Source: Candidatus Pacearchaeota archaeon
GTDB taxonomy: Archaea; Nanobdellota; Nanobdellia; Pacearchaeales; GW2011-AR1
DNA length: 5,054 bases
Reading direction: 5' to 3'
NCBI GenBank assembly: GCA_014728565.1
Contig: WJLK01000128.1
Coordinates: 1 to 5,054, forward strand
The translations under genes and the position numbers were made by a program. Positions 1 to 4,793 of the stretch are shown here, one piece after another. Under the pieces are notes generated by a model. The model was not told the origin of the DNA, did not search any database, and was given only the letters and a program-made list of their open reading frames with translations. Every line of letters begins with the position of its first letter. Position 1 is the first letter of the stretch.

Positions 1-19
1 AACCTGGAAGGTTTGAATC

Positions 20-43
20 ACTTCAAAATGTGAGTTTTGAAGT
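20..43 (+). other. Inverted repeat in repeat unit 1; RNA hairpin with GUGA loop if transcribed
   Basis: ACTTCAAAA (20-28) and TTTTGAAGT (35-43) are perfect reverse complements. As plus-strand RNA a U29-G34 wobble would close a GUGA tetraloop (30-33), which fits the GNRA class. This gives a ten-pair stem, though a weak A/U-rich one. Transcription is not shown by the sequence. As DNA it could equally be an operator-like dyad. Confidence 0.5.
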
Positions 44-109
44 TCCCAAGAATCTCTGATTGTTGAGGACTGGAGGGGCTATTTTTCTCGAACCTGGAAG
101 GTTTGAATC

Positions 110-133
110 ACTTCAAAATGTGAGTTTTGAAGT
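110..133 (+). other. Inverted repeat in repeat unit 2; RNA hairpin with GUGA loop if transcribed
   Basis: This is the exact second copy of the dyad at 20-43: arms 110-118 and 125-133, with the potential GUGA loop at 120-123. It is identical because the whole unit is identical, so its preservation is not independent evidence for base pairing. Confidence 0.5.
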
Positions 134-220
134 TCCCAAGAATCTCTGATTGTTGAGGACTGGAGGGGCTATTTTAAAAAAAACTTAGATTTCCCGAAGA
201 TAAAAATCAAAAAAGGATTA

Positions 221-232
221 GATTTATAAATC
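221..232 (+). promoter_or_regulatory. TATA box for the rps15-recJ operon
   Basis: TTTATAAA at 223-230 lies inside a perfect 12-bp palindrome (GATTTATAAATC, 221-232), with a purine-rich AAAAAAGG stretch just upstream that could act as the TFB-recognition element. Its centre is about 34 nt before the rps15 ATG, which would put the transcript start near 252 and leave a leader of only about 8 nt. No Shine-Dalgarno sequence precedes the ATG, in keeping with that. Confidence 0.6.
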
Positions 233-260
233 CATAAAAATTGGATAATTATACCTAAAA

Positions 261-620
261 ATGACAAAAACAAAGAAAACTCAAGAGCTTGAAAAGCCTA
301 TATGGCTAAAATATACCAAACAGGAAGTAACAGCTATAATTCTAAAACTAGCAAATAAAGGATTAACAGCAGAAAAAATAGGATTAACCTTAAGAGACCA
401 GTATGGAATACCTAATGTAAAGATATATGGAATAAAAATAAAAGAGGTTCTAAAAGATAAATTTCAGGAACCAACTGTTATTAATCTGGAAAATAAACTA
501 AACAAAATAATCAACCATTATAAAAAAAATAAACAAGACAAAAAATCTGAACGTTCTCTTATAATCAATAAAGCAAAACTTAAAAAAAGATCTGAATATC
601 ACAAAAAAAACAAAAAATAA
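261..620 (+). CDS. rps15: Small-subunit ribosomal protein uS15 (archaeal S15), short form
   Basis: This 119-residue protein is archaeal ribosomal protein S15, which binds the central domain of 16S rRNA during 30S assembly. The archaeal N-terminal domain is clear: PIW at 13-15, then GLTLRDQYGIPNVK at 41-54, a family hallmark. The C-terminal core is more diverged. Aligning by eye with E. coli S15, the rRNA-contacting His41, Asp48 and Ser51 correspond to H86, D93 and S96 here, with matching spacing, while the usual His and Arg of the DxHSRRG motif are K95 and E97. The protein is about 30 residues shorter than typical archaeal S15 (near 150): the basic N-terminal leader is brief and the C-terminal tail stops at a KKNKK end. 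The ATG follows a TATA box closely and has no Shine-Dalgarno, suggesting a near-leaderless transcript. recJ follows after 22 nt. Confidence 0.93.
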   Translation: MTKTKKTQELEKPIWLKYTKQEVTAIILKLANKGLTAEKIGLTLRDQYGIPNVKIYGIKIKEVLKDKFQEPTVINLENKLNKIINHYKKNKQDKKSERSLIINKAKLKKRSEYHKKNKK

Positions 621-634
621 ACCTTTTTCAAAAA

Positions 635-638
635 GAGG
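635..638 (+). promoter_or_regulatory. Shine-Dalgarno-like site for recJ
   Basis: GAGG lies 4 nt before the ATG at 643, in the short gap after rps15. It supports that start and translation of recJ as the second gene of the operon. The spacing is slightly tight. Confidence 0.55.
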
Positions 639-642
639 AAAG

Positions 643-1971
643 ATGATTGGTGACATAGATAAATTTTCAAAAAATTTTTTAGAAAAAATAAAAAATCAAA
701 AAATACATCTTGTAAGCCACTATGATACTGACGGAATAACTTCTGCAGCAATTTTCTCCAAAACTCTGGAAAGATTATCAAAACAATTTTCAGTGAGAAT
801 TATTAAGAATCTCACTGAAGAAGAGATAAAATCCTTCCCAGAAGACAGAATAATAATACTTCTTGATTTAGGTGCAAATAGCATTTCTGAATTAAAAAAA
901 CTAAAAAATCAGGTTTTCATAATAGACCATCATGAAATAAAGGAAAAAGAATTCCCTGAAAAAATATCAGTGCTAAACCCAAATTTAAACAACAGAGAAA
1001 ATTTATGCAGTGCAGAGTTAGCTTATCTTATATCAAGAAAAATATCAGAAGAAAATAAGGATCTGGCCTATCTTGCAATACTTGGAATGGTGGGGGATAC
1101 AATGGACAAAGAAATAACAAAAACAAGAGACTTAATAATAAAAGAGGCTGATGTAAAAATAAAAAAAGGGCTTCTCCTGTATCCCTCAACAAGACCTCTG
1201 GACAAAACACTTGAATACAGTTCCAGACCCTTTATTCCAGGAGTTACTGGTGATTATAAAGGGACTTTTGATTTATTAAAAGAATCAGGAATTGAAAAAA
1301 TAGGAAAAAACTACAAAGCATTAATTGACCTTGATGAAAAAGAAATGAAAAATTTAGTAACATCAGTAATGCTCCGGCTTCCAGCAAAAGAAAAAACAAC
1401 AGATTATATTGGAAATCTCTACTTAATAAAATTCTTCAATAGAATAGAAGATGCTAGAGAAATTTCTGCTATGATAAACGCGTGCAGCAGAATGGACAAG
1501 CCAGGAATAGCCTTACTTTTGTGTCTTGGTAATGCTAATGCAAGAAAACAAGCTGAAAAAATTTATGTCAAATACAGACAACACATTATCTCAGGATTAA
1601 AATACATTGACAAAAATAAAAAAATAAAGGGAAAAGAGTATGTAATAATAAATGCAGGAAATGCTATAAAAGACACAATTATAGGAACTCTGGCCTCAAT
1701 ACTATCCTTTTCATCAGTTTATAAAGAAGGAACAATAATAATTGCAATGGCTTATAATGATGATAAAATAAAAGTATCTGCAAGAATGGCAGGAAAAAAC
1801 CCAAAATCAGGCTGGAATCTAAAAAAACTAGTTGACTCTATAACATGCCTAGTAGGAGGAAATTCAGGAGGACATAAAAAAGCAGCAGGTTGCATTATTA
1901 GTAAAGAAAATGAAGAAAAATTTATAGAACTCCTAAAAAAGAAACTTGATTTTGAGCTTGTAAAAGTCTAG
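643..1971 (+). CDS. recJ: Archaeal RecJ/GAN-type DHH single-strand DNA exonuclease
   Basis: This 442-residue protein belongs to the archaeal RecJ-like DHH phosphoesterases (GAN in Thermococcus), cytoplasmic 5'-3' single-strand DNA exonucleases that bind GINS and are related to eukaryotic Cdc45. All DHH motifs are visible: SHYDTDG (25-31, metal ligands D28 and D30), LDLGAN (74-79, D75), IDHHE (94-98) and GMVGDTMD (148-155, D152). A segment typical of the archaeal family, STRPLDKTLEYS then PFIPGVTG, spans about 182-203. The C-terminal DHHA1 domain carries VGGNSGGHKKAAG (404-416). The intact ligands suggest an active nuclease rather than a Cdc45-like inactive form. Length is near the family norm (about 460). 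Location next to rps15 is a recurring archaeal arrangement, which favours GAN over an oligoribonuclease-type DHH protein. It probably shares the rps15 promoter and ends at the T-run at 1985. Confidence 0.9.
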   Translation: MIGDIDKFSKNFLEKIKNQKIHLVSHYDTDGITSAAIFSKTLERLSKQFSVRIIKNLTEEEIKSFPEDRIIILLDLGANSISELKKLKNQVFIIDHHEIKEKEFPEKISVLNPNLNNRENLCSAELAYLISRKISEENKDLAYLAILGMVGDTMDKEITKTRDLIIKEADVKIKKGLLLYPSTRPLDKTLEYSSRPFIPGVTGDYKGTFDLLKESGIEKIGKNYKALIDLDEKEMKNLVTSVMLRLPAKEKTTDYIGNLYLIKFFNRIEDAREISAMINACSRMDKPGIALLLCLGNANARKQAEKIYVKYRQHIISGLKYIDKNKKIKGKEYVIINAGNAIKDTIIGTLASILSFSSVYKEGTIIIAMAYNDDKIKVSARMAGKNPKSGWNLKKLVDSITCLVGGNSGGHKKAAGCIISKENEEKFIELLKKKLDFELVKV

Positions 1972-1984
1972 ATATCTATCTCAG

Positions 1985-1989
1985 TTTTT
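1985..1989 (+). terminator. Oligo-T terminator candidate after recJ
   Basis: A run of five T on the coding strand begins 14 nt after the recJ stop and before the promoter of rps27e. Archaeal RNA polymerase terminates at such runs without a hairpin. Five T is a modest signal, so read-through into rps27e is possible. Confidence 0.4.
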
Positions 1990-2002
1990 CTCAACCAACA
2001 AC

Positions 2003-2010
2003 TTTAAAAA
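2003..2010 (+). promoter_or_regulatory. TATA box for rps27e
   Basis: TTTAAAAA is centred about 25 nt before the ATG at 2032, exactly where a TATA box sits relative to an archaeal transcript start. This predicts a leaderless rps27e mRNA, and no Shine-Dalgarno sequence is present to argue otherwise. Confidence 0.6.
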
Positions 2011-2031
2011 CCTCGTTCTAATTTAAATTTT

Positions 2032-2208
2032 ATGGCAAAAACAAAGCACAGATTTTTAAAAGTAAGATGTCAGAGCTGTAAAAACGAACAGATAATATTT
2101 GAAGGAGCAACTACAAAGGTAAAATGTCTTGTTTGTGATGCTATAATTGCTGAACCAAAAGGAGGAAAAGCTAATATAAAAGCAAGAATAATTGAGGTTC
2201 TAAACTAA
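2032..2208 (+). CDS. rps27e: Small-subunit ribosomal protein eS27 (S27e), zinc-binding
   Basis: This 58-residue protein is ribosomal protein S27e, a small zinc-ribbon protein of the archaeal and eukaryotic 30S/40S subunit with no bacterial counterpart. The family pattern is unmistakable: HRFLKVRC at 6-13, a CxxC pair C13/C16, a second pair C32/C35 inside VKCLVC (30-35), then AEPKGGKANIKARI (40-53). All four zinc ligands are present and the length is normal (family about 57-65). The ATG at 2032 is supported by the TATA box 25 nt upstream. It is followed 25 nt later by the aIF2 alpha gene, the usual archaeal neighbour; the customary upstream partner, L44e, is missing, with recJ in its place. 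Confidence 0.97.
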   Translation: MAKTKHRFLKVRCQSCKNEQIIFEGATTKVKCLVCDAIIAEPKGGKANIKARIIEVLN

Positions 2209-2213
2209 TAAAA
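2206..2213 (+). promoter_or_regulatory. Possible TATA box for aIF2 alpha, overlapping the rps27e stop
   Basis: TAATAAAA begins at the rps27e TAA and is centred about 25 nt before the aIF2 alpha ATG, the spacing that would give a leaderless transcript. aIF2 alpha has no Shine-Dalgarno sequence, which fits. In DNA this A-rich the match could be chance, and read-through from the rps27e promoter would serve as well. Confidence 0.3.
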
Positions 2214-2233
2214 AAATCAGATTTTTATAAAAA

Positions 2234-2953
2234 ATGGAACATGAAATTGAAGAGGGACAAATTGTATTATGCACTGTAGAAAAGATAGTTGGAACAACAG
2301 TGTTTGTTAGAATAGAGGGAAATGGAGAAGGAACAATAACCACCTCTGAAGTTTCTCCTGGAAGAATCCGTAATCTAAGGGATTATGTTGTTCCTGGGAA
2401 AAAAATAGTCTGCAAAATACTAAAAATAAAGGATAGTAAAATAATCCTCTCTCTAAGAAGAGTTAAACCTTCTGAAAAAAAAGAACTTTTAGATAAGATA
2501 AAAAAAGAAAAATCACAAATAGCAATTTTAAAAACAATTGTTAAAGAAGAAACTCAAGAAGTAATAGAAAAAATAACAAAAAAATACTCAATAATTGATT
2601 TTTTTGATAAGATTAAGGAAAATCCTGAACTACTGGAGGAGTATGTTACAAAACAACAAGCAGAAAAAATAATCAATATACTTGAAACCAAGAAAGAAAA
2701 GCAAAAAGAAATAAAGCAAATTTTCAGACTCTCTAATAAATCACCAGGTGGAATATCGACAATAAAAAACATAATTCAGGATGCATGTAATGGAACATCA
2801 TGCAATGCAACTTATCTAGCAGCAGGAAAATATAGAATATCAATAAAAGGGGATGACTTTAAAAACATAAAAAATCAGATAAACAAAACAATCAGAGAAC
2901 TTGAAGAAAAAGCTAAAAAAGAAAAGTGTGATTTTTCTATAGAAAAAAATTAA
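2234..2953 (+). CDS. eif2a: Translation initiation factor aIF2, alpha subunit
   Basis: This 239-residue protein is the alpha subunit of archaeal initiation factor 2, the alpha-beta-gamma complex that brings initiator Met-tRNA to the small subunit. The N-terminal S1/OB domain spans about 5-78 and contains EGQIVLCTVEKI, then SEVSPGRIRNLRDYV (38-52), the loop region equivalent to that carrying Ser51 in eukaryotic eIF2 alpha, and KIVCKILKI (57-65). A lysine- and glutamate-rich helical domain follows (about 80-160), then the alpha/beta domain that contacts the gamma subunit and Met-tRNA (about 163-225, with TYLAAGKYRISIKGDDF at 193-209). It is some 20-30 residues shorter than usual, mostly in loops. 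It follows rps27e as in many archaea, but Nop10, the usual next gene, is replaced by the convergent EndoQ gene, with which it overlaps by 4 nt. Confidence 0.94.
   Translation: MEHEIEEGQIVLCTVEKIVGTTVFVRIEGNGEGTITTSEVSPGRIRNLRDYVVPGKKIVCKILKIKDSKIILSLRRVKPSEKKELLDKIKKEKSQIAILKTIVKEETQEVIEKITKKYSIIDFFDKIKENPELLEEYVTKQQAEKIINILETKKEKQKEIKQIFRLSNKSPGGISTIKNIIQDACNGTSCNATYLAAGKYRISIKGDDFKNIKNQINKTIRELEEKAKKEKCDFSIEKN
2943..2949 (-). terminator. Oligo-T terminator for the EndoQ gene, inside aIF2 alpha
   Basis: Seven A on the plus strand read as seven T on the minus strand, directly after the EndoQ stop at 2950. The run lies within the last codons of aIF2 alpha (the EKN end), so coding sequence on one strand doubles as terminator on the other. 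Confidence 0.45.
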
Positions 2954-4218
2954 AATAACTTTTTCTGAACTTCGCTAGTTTTTTTAATATCAGGTTCATG
3001 CTTATCAAGCAAAGCTTTTCCATAAACACCATCATAACCAGGTTTAACTTTTATTTTTCCCTCTCTATTCTTAAGTATAAGATCTGTAAGATTCGAATCT
3101 TCTAATACATTCATAAGATTCTCTCTACTGGCTTTCAATAAAACATTAAATTCATTTTTAAAATTTTTAATCAATTTATTATAAATATTCCAACAAGCTT
3201 TGCTATTCATACCAAAACCTAAACCAAGAGAGATTATTTCATGCAGTGGAAGAAGAGTGTAATAATCTTTCTTATTTTTATAATCAGAGGATGATTTTTT
3301 AGATAATTTAAGGACTCTGTTATCAACTCCGACAGTCAAACTGTTTCCGCAAACAGGACAAATTCCATTAAATTTCTCAGTTTCATCAGGAGAGCATGAG
3401 AAACCACAAACAGAGTGGCCATCAAAATGATACTTACCATAAGCAGGATCTGTCTCAATAGTTGCCTTGAAAGAATTTCCTCTTATCTGATTTAGAATAA
3501 GATCATAACTTAACTCCTCTCCTTCCTTTAATACAAAAATAGTAGCCTCTCTTCCAAGTCTCCAGGGCCAGAAACTATGGCTATCAGAAAAACTAACAAT
3601 ACTTTTGTTTTCTAGATTTTTTATTTTCCAATTCATTGCAGGATCACTTGAGATTCCTGTTTCAATTGAGTTTATTCTTCCAACTCTGTCACCAAAAGCC
3701 TCTTCTAGAGAATCAAAACCTGACATACTCCCAAAAATACCAAACCACGGCGTCCATATATGGGCAGGTATTATCTCTATCATACCATCAATCTCCTCCA
3801 TTTTTGCAGCAAAATCTCTACAACTAATATTAAATATAGGTCTTCCGTCATAATCCCTTCTTCCAATAGAATCCAACCACTCATTAATCTTATCAACAAC
3901 TTCAAAACTAGGTGCTAGATAAACAAGATGAACTTTTCTTCCCTTACTGTTTTGAGTGTACATCAAAGAAATTTCACTGCTTAAAATAAATGGAAATCTT
4001 TCACCATCATCATACCATAAAATTCCATTTTCCTGCTTCAGATTCTTTAATTCCCTAAGCCATTCTGGATGAGTAAAATCACCAGTGCCTAATAAATCCA
4101 GACCTTTTATTTTAGCCCACTTAACCAGATTAGCTATGTTCAAATCCTTGCTACATGCTCTGGAAAATCTTGAATGTATATGCAAATCTGCTATAATTTC
4201 TTTTTCCTGTTCTTCCAT
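2950..4218 (-). CDS. endoQ: Endonuclease Q (PHP-domain DNA repair nuclease)
   Basis: This 422-residue protein matches archaeal EndoQ, which cleaves the bond 5' of deaminated bases (uracil, hypoxanthine, xanthine) and of abasic sites. The PHP metal-binding residues are visible in order: DLHIHS (11-16; D11, H13, H15), GTGDFTH (44-50; D47), SSEIS (80-84; E82), KVHLVYLAPS (95-104; H97), IPAHIWTPWFG (150-160; H153) and SFSDSHS (209-215; D212, H214). A four-cysteine zinc finger follows (C271, C275, C287, C290), which sets EndoQ apart from other PHP proteins such as histidinol phosphatase or PolX. Length equals the characterised Thermococcales enzymes (about 420). The C-terminus QKKLF (418-422) recalls a shortened PCNA-binding motif. 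The ATG has a TATA box 25 nt upstream, so the transcript is probably leaderless. It converges on aIF2 alpha with overlapping stops. Confidence 0.88.
   Translation of the reverse strand: MEEQEKEIIADLHIHSRFSRACSKDLNIANLVKWAKIKGLDLLGTGDFTHPEWLRELKNLKQENGILWYDDGERFPFILSSEISLMYTQNSKGRKVHLVYLAPSFEVVDKINEWLDSIGRRDYDGRPIFNISCRDFAAKMEEIDGMIEIIPAHIWTPWFGIFGSMSGFDSLEEAFGDRVGRINSIETGISSDPAMNWKIKNLENKSIVSFSDSHSFWPWRLGREATIFVLKEGEELSYDLILNQIRGNSFKATIETDPAYGKYHFDGHSVCGFSCSPDETEKFNGICPVCGNSLTVGVDNRVLKLSKKSSSDYKNKKDYYTLLPLHEIISLGLGFGMNSKACWNIYNKLIKNFKNEFNVLLKASRENLMNVLEDSNLTDLILKNREGKIKVKPGYDGVYGKALLDKHEPDIKKTSEVQKKLF
2960..2985 (+). terminator. Double oligo-T terminator for aIF2 alpha, inside the EndoQ gene
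   Basis: Five T (2960-2964) and seven T (2979-2985) follow the aIF2 alpha stop by 7 and 26 nt. They lie within the last codons of the convergent EndoQ gene, where they encode Lys residues of its C-terminus on the minus strand. Two runs in series are a stronger archaeal termination signal than one. Confidence 0.5.
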
Positions 4219-4221
4219 ATT

Positions 4222-4235
4222 AAAAAAAAGAAAAA
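4222..4235 (-). terminator. Oligo-T terminator for the membrane-protein operon
   Basis: On the minus strand T5 (4235-4231), one C, then T8 (4229-4222) follow the stop of the upstream gene at 4253. The tract lies between the EndoQ TATA box and its predicted transcript start near 4218, so it could stop upstream transcripts without shortening EndoQ mRNA. Confidence 0.5.
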
Positions 4236-4239
4236 TGTT

Positions 4240-4247
4240 TTTATATA
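4240..4247 (-). promoter_or_regulatory. TATA box for the EndoQ gene
   Basis: On the minus strand TATATAAA is centred about 25 nt before the EndoQ ATG at 4218. This predicts transcription starting at or beside the ATG, giving a leaderless mRNA; no Shine-Dalgarno sequence is present. The box fills the 34-nt gap after the upstream gene. Confidence 0.65.
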
Positions 4248-4252
4248 TTTAA

Positions 4253-4777
4253 TCAAACTTTTAAATATTTAATTAACTGATAAATATCCCCATAATTGTA
4301 AGAAACATTAGAGATTGTTATCTGTATTAATGCAAGCAACCACATGAATAATATCCAGTTAACAGCTAAAACCCATGTTAAATGATAATCCTTCCTAAAT
4401 TTTATCTTATAGAAAGTATAAAGATTAATAATTGCTAAACAAAGTCCAATTAAAAATAAAAATCTCAAATCAGACATGATACCAGCAAGATTGATTTCTG
4501 CTCTCTGATACTTATTGAGATTTTTATACTGATCCAGGTTAAATTTAGTTATACCTAATTTATTCACCCCTGGATTAAAAAAATTAGGAATTGTTTCTAA
4601 AAAATTAAAACTATAATAATTTTCAACATTATATTTATTCAAAACCCTAACATGAGATTTTTCATGAAAATAAGTTGAAATTTGAACCAGGTAAGGAAGA
4701 ACAAAGAATACAGTTATAAAAAGAAACGAGGCTATATTAAATACTTTCCAAAATTCTTTTTTTAATTTCTCCTCCAT
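4253..4777 (-). CDS. Small membrane protein with HExxH motif, putative zinc metalloprotease
   Basis: I do not recognise this 174-residue protein by name. Three hydrophobic segments are visible: about 14-34, 104-123 and 133-154. Directly after the first is FHEKSHVRVLNKYNV (37-51), whose HEKSH (H38, E39, H42) fits the HExxH zinc-protease signature; the motif sits at a membrane boundary as in site-2-type (M50-like) proteases. NLAGIMSDL (96-104) before the second helix loosely resembles the AGP-containing segment of M50 proteins, and D164 in YGDIYQL after the last helix could be the third zinc ligand. These last two matches are weak, and HExxH also occurs by chance, so the protease call is inference. 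The ATG is fixed by a good Shine-Dalgarno sequence 5 nt upstream. It lies 16 nt after an unidentified gene and is probably co-transcribed with it. Confidence 0.6.
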   Translation of the reverse strand: MEEKLKKEFWKVFNIASFLFITVFFVLPYLVQISTYFHEKSHVRVLNKYNVENYYSFNFLETIPNFFNPGVNKLGITKFNLDQYKNLNKYQRAEINLAGIMSDLRFLFLIGLCLAIINLYTFYKIKFRKDYHLTWVLAVNWILFMWLLALIQITISNVSYNYGDIYQLIKYLKV

Positions 4778-4782
4778 AATAA

Positions 4783-4788
4783 CACCTC
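4783..4788 (-). promoter_or_regulatory. Strong Shine-Dalgarno for the HExxH membrane protein
   Basis: On the minus strand GAGGTG lies 5 nt before the ATG at 4777 and matches the 3' end of archaeal 16S rRNA over six bases. It is the best ribosome site in the window and supports translation as an internal operon gene, in contrast to the leaderless-type starts elsewhere. Confidence 0.7.
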
Positions 4789-4793
4789 TTAAA

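Larger units (their letters stand above)
1..175. repeat. Two-copy 90-bp perfect tandem repeat, non-coding, open at the left edge
   Basis: Positions 1-85 and 91-175 are identical base for base; the period is 90 bp and bases 86-90 form a 5-base joint (TCTCG). The second copy ends at 175 and runs into an A-tract. The first begins at the window edge, so more copies may lie upstream. The period is divisible by three, yet every one of the six frames meets a stop in each unit (for example TGA at 14-16, 31-33 and 57-59 on the plus strand), so this is not a protein repeat. G+C is 37 of 90 bases in the unit against 17 of 80 in 181-260. Each unit holds three inverted repeats: 1-5/9-13, 20-28/35-43 and 47-54/58-65 (7 of 8 pairs). 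Function is unknown: satellite, structured RNA or protein-binding array are all possible. Sitting at the window start, it might also mark an assembly break. Confidence 0.95.

Noticed and set aside
71..97. 3' end of a tRNA on the minus strand (GGTTCGAG near AGCCCCTCCA)
   Set aside because: The T-loop-like TTCGAGA is there, but the flanking five-base arms (CCAGG against AAAAT) do not pair and no matching 5' acceptor strand (GGGGCTA) occurs upstream on that strand.
1..175. CRISPR array
   Set aside because: The identity spans the whole 85-90 bp period, leaving no differing spacer, and no cas gene is in view.
1..175. Box C/D guide RNA inside the repeat (CTGA at 56-59)
   Set aside because: No convincing C box (RTGATGA) at the proper distance; a lone CTGA is expected by chance.
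1028..1210. Minus-strand open frame inside recJ
   Set aside because: It lies wholly within a well-supported gene, has no recognisable motif, and its Leu/Phe-rich product is the usual antisense reading of Lys-rich codons.
2221..2233. TTTTTATAAA just before aIF2 alpha as its TATA box
   Set aside because: It lies within 13 nt of the ATG, too near to direct a transcript that includes the start codon.
3605..3853. Plus-strand open frames inside the EndoQ gene
   Set aside because: They overlap the conserved PHP motifs on the other strand, and neither has a ribosome site or promoter of its own; they are reading-frame shadows.
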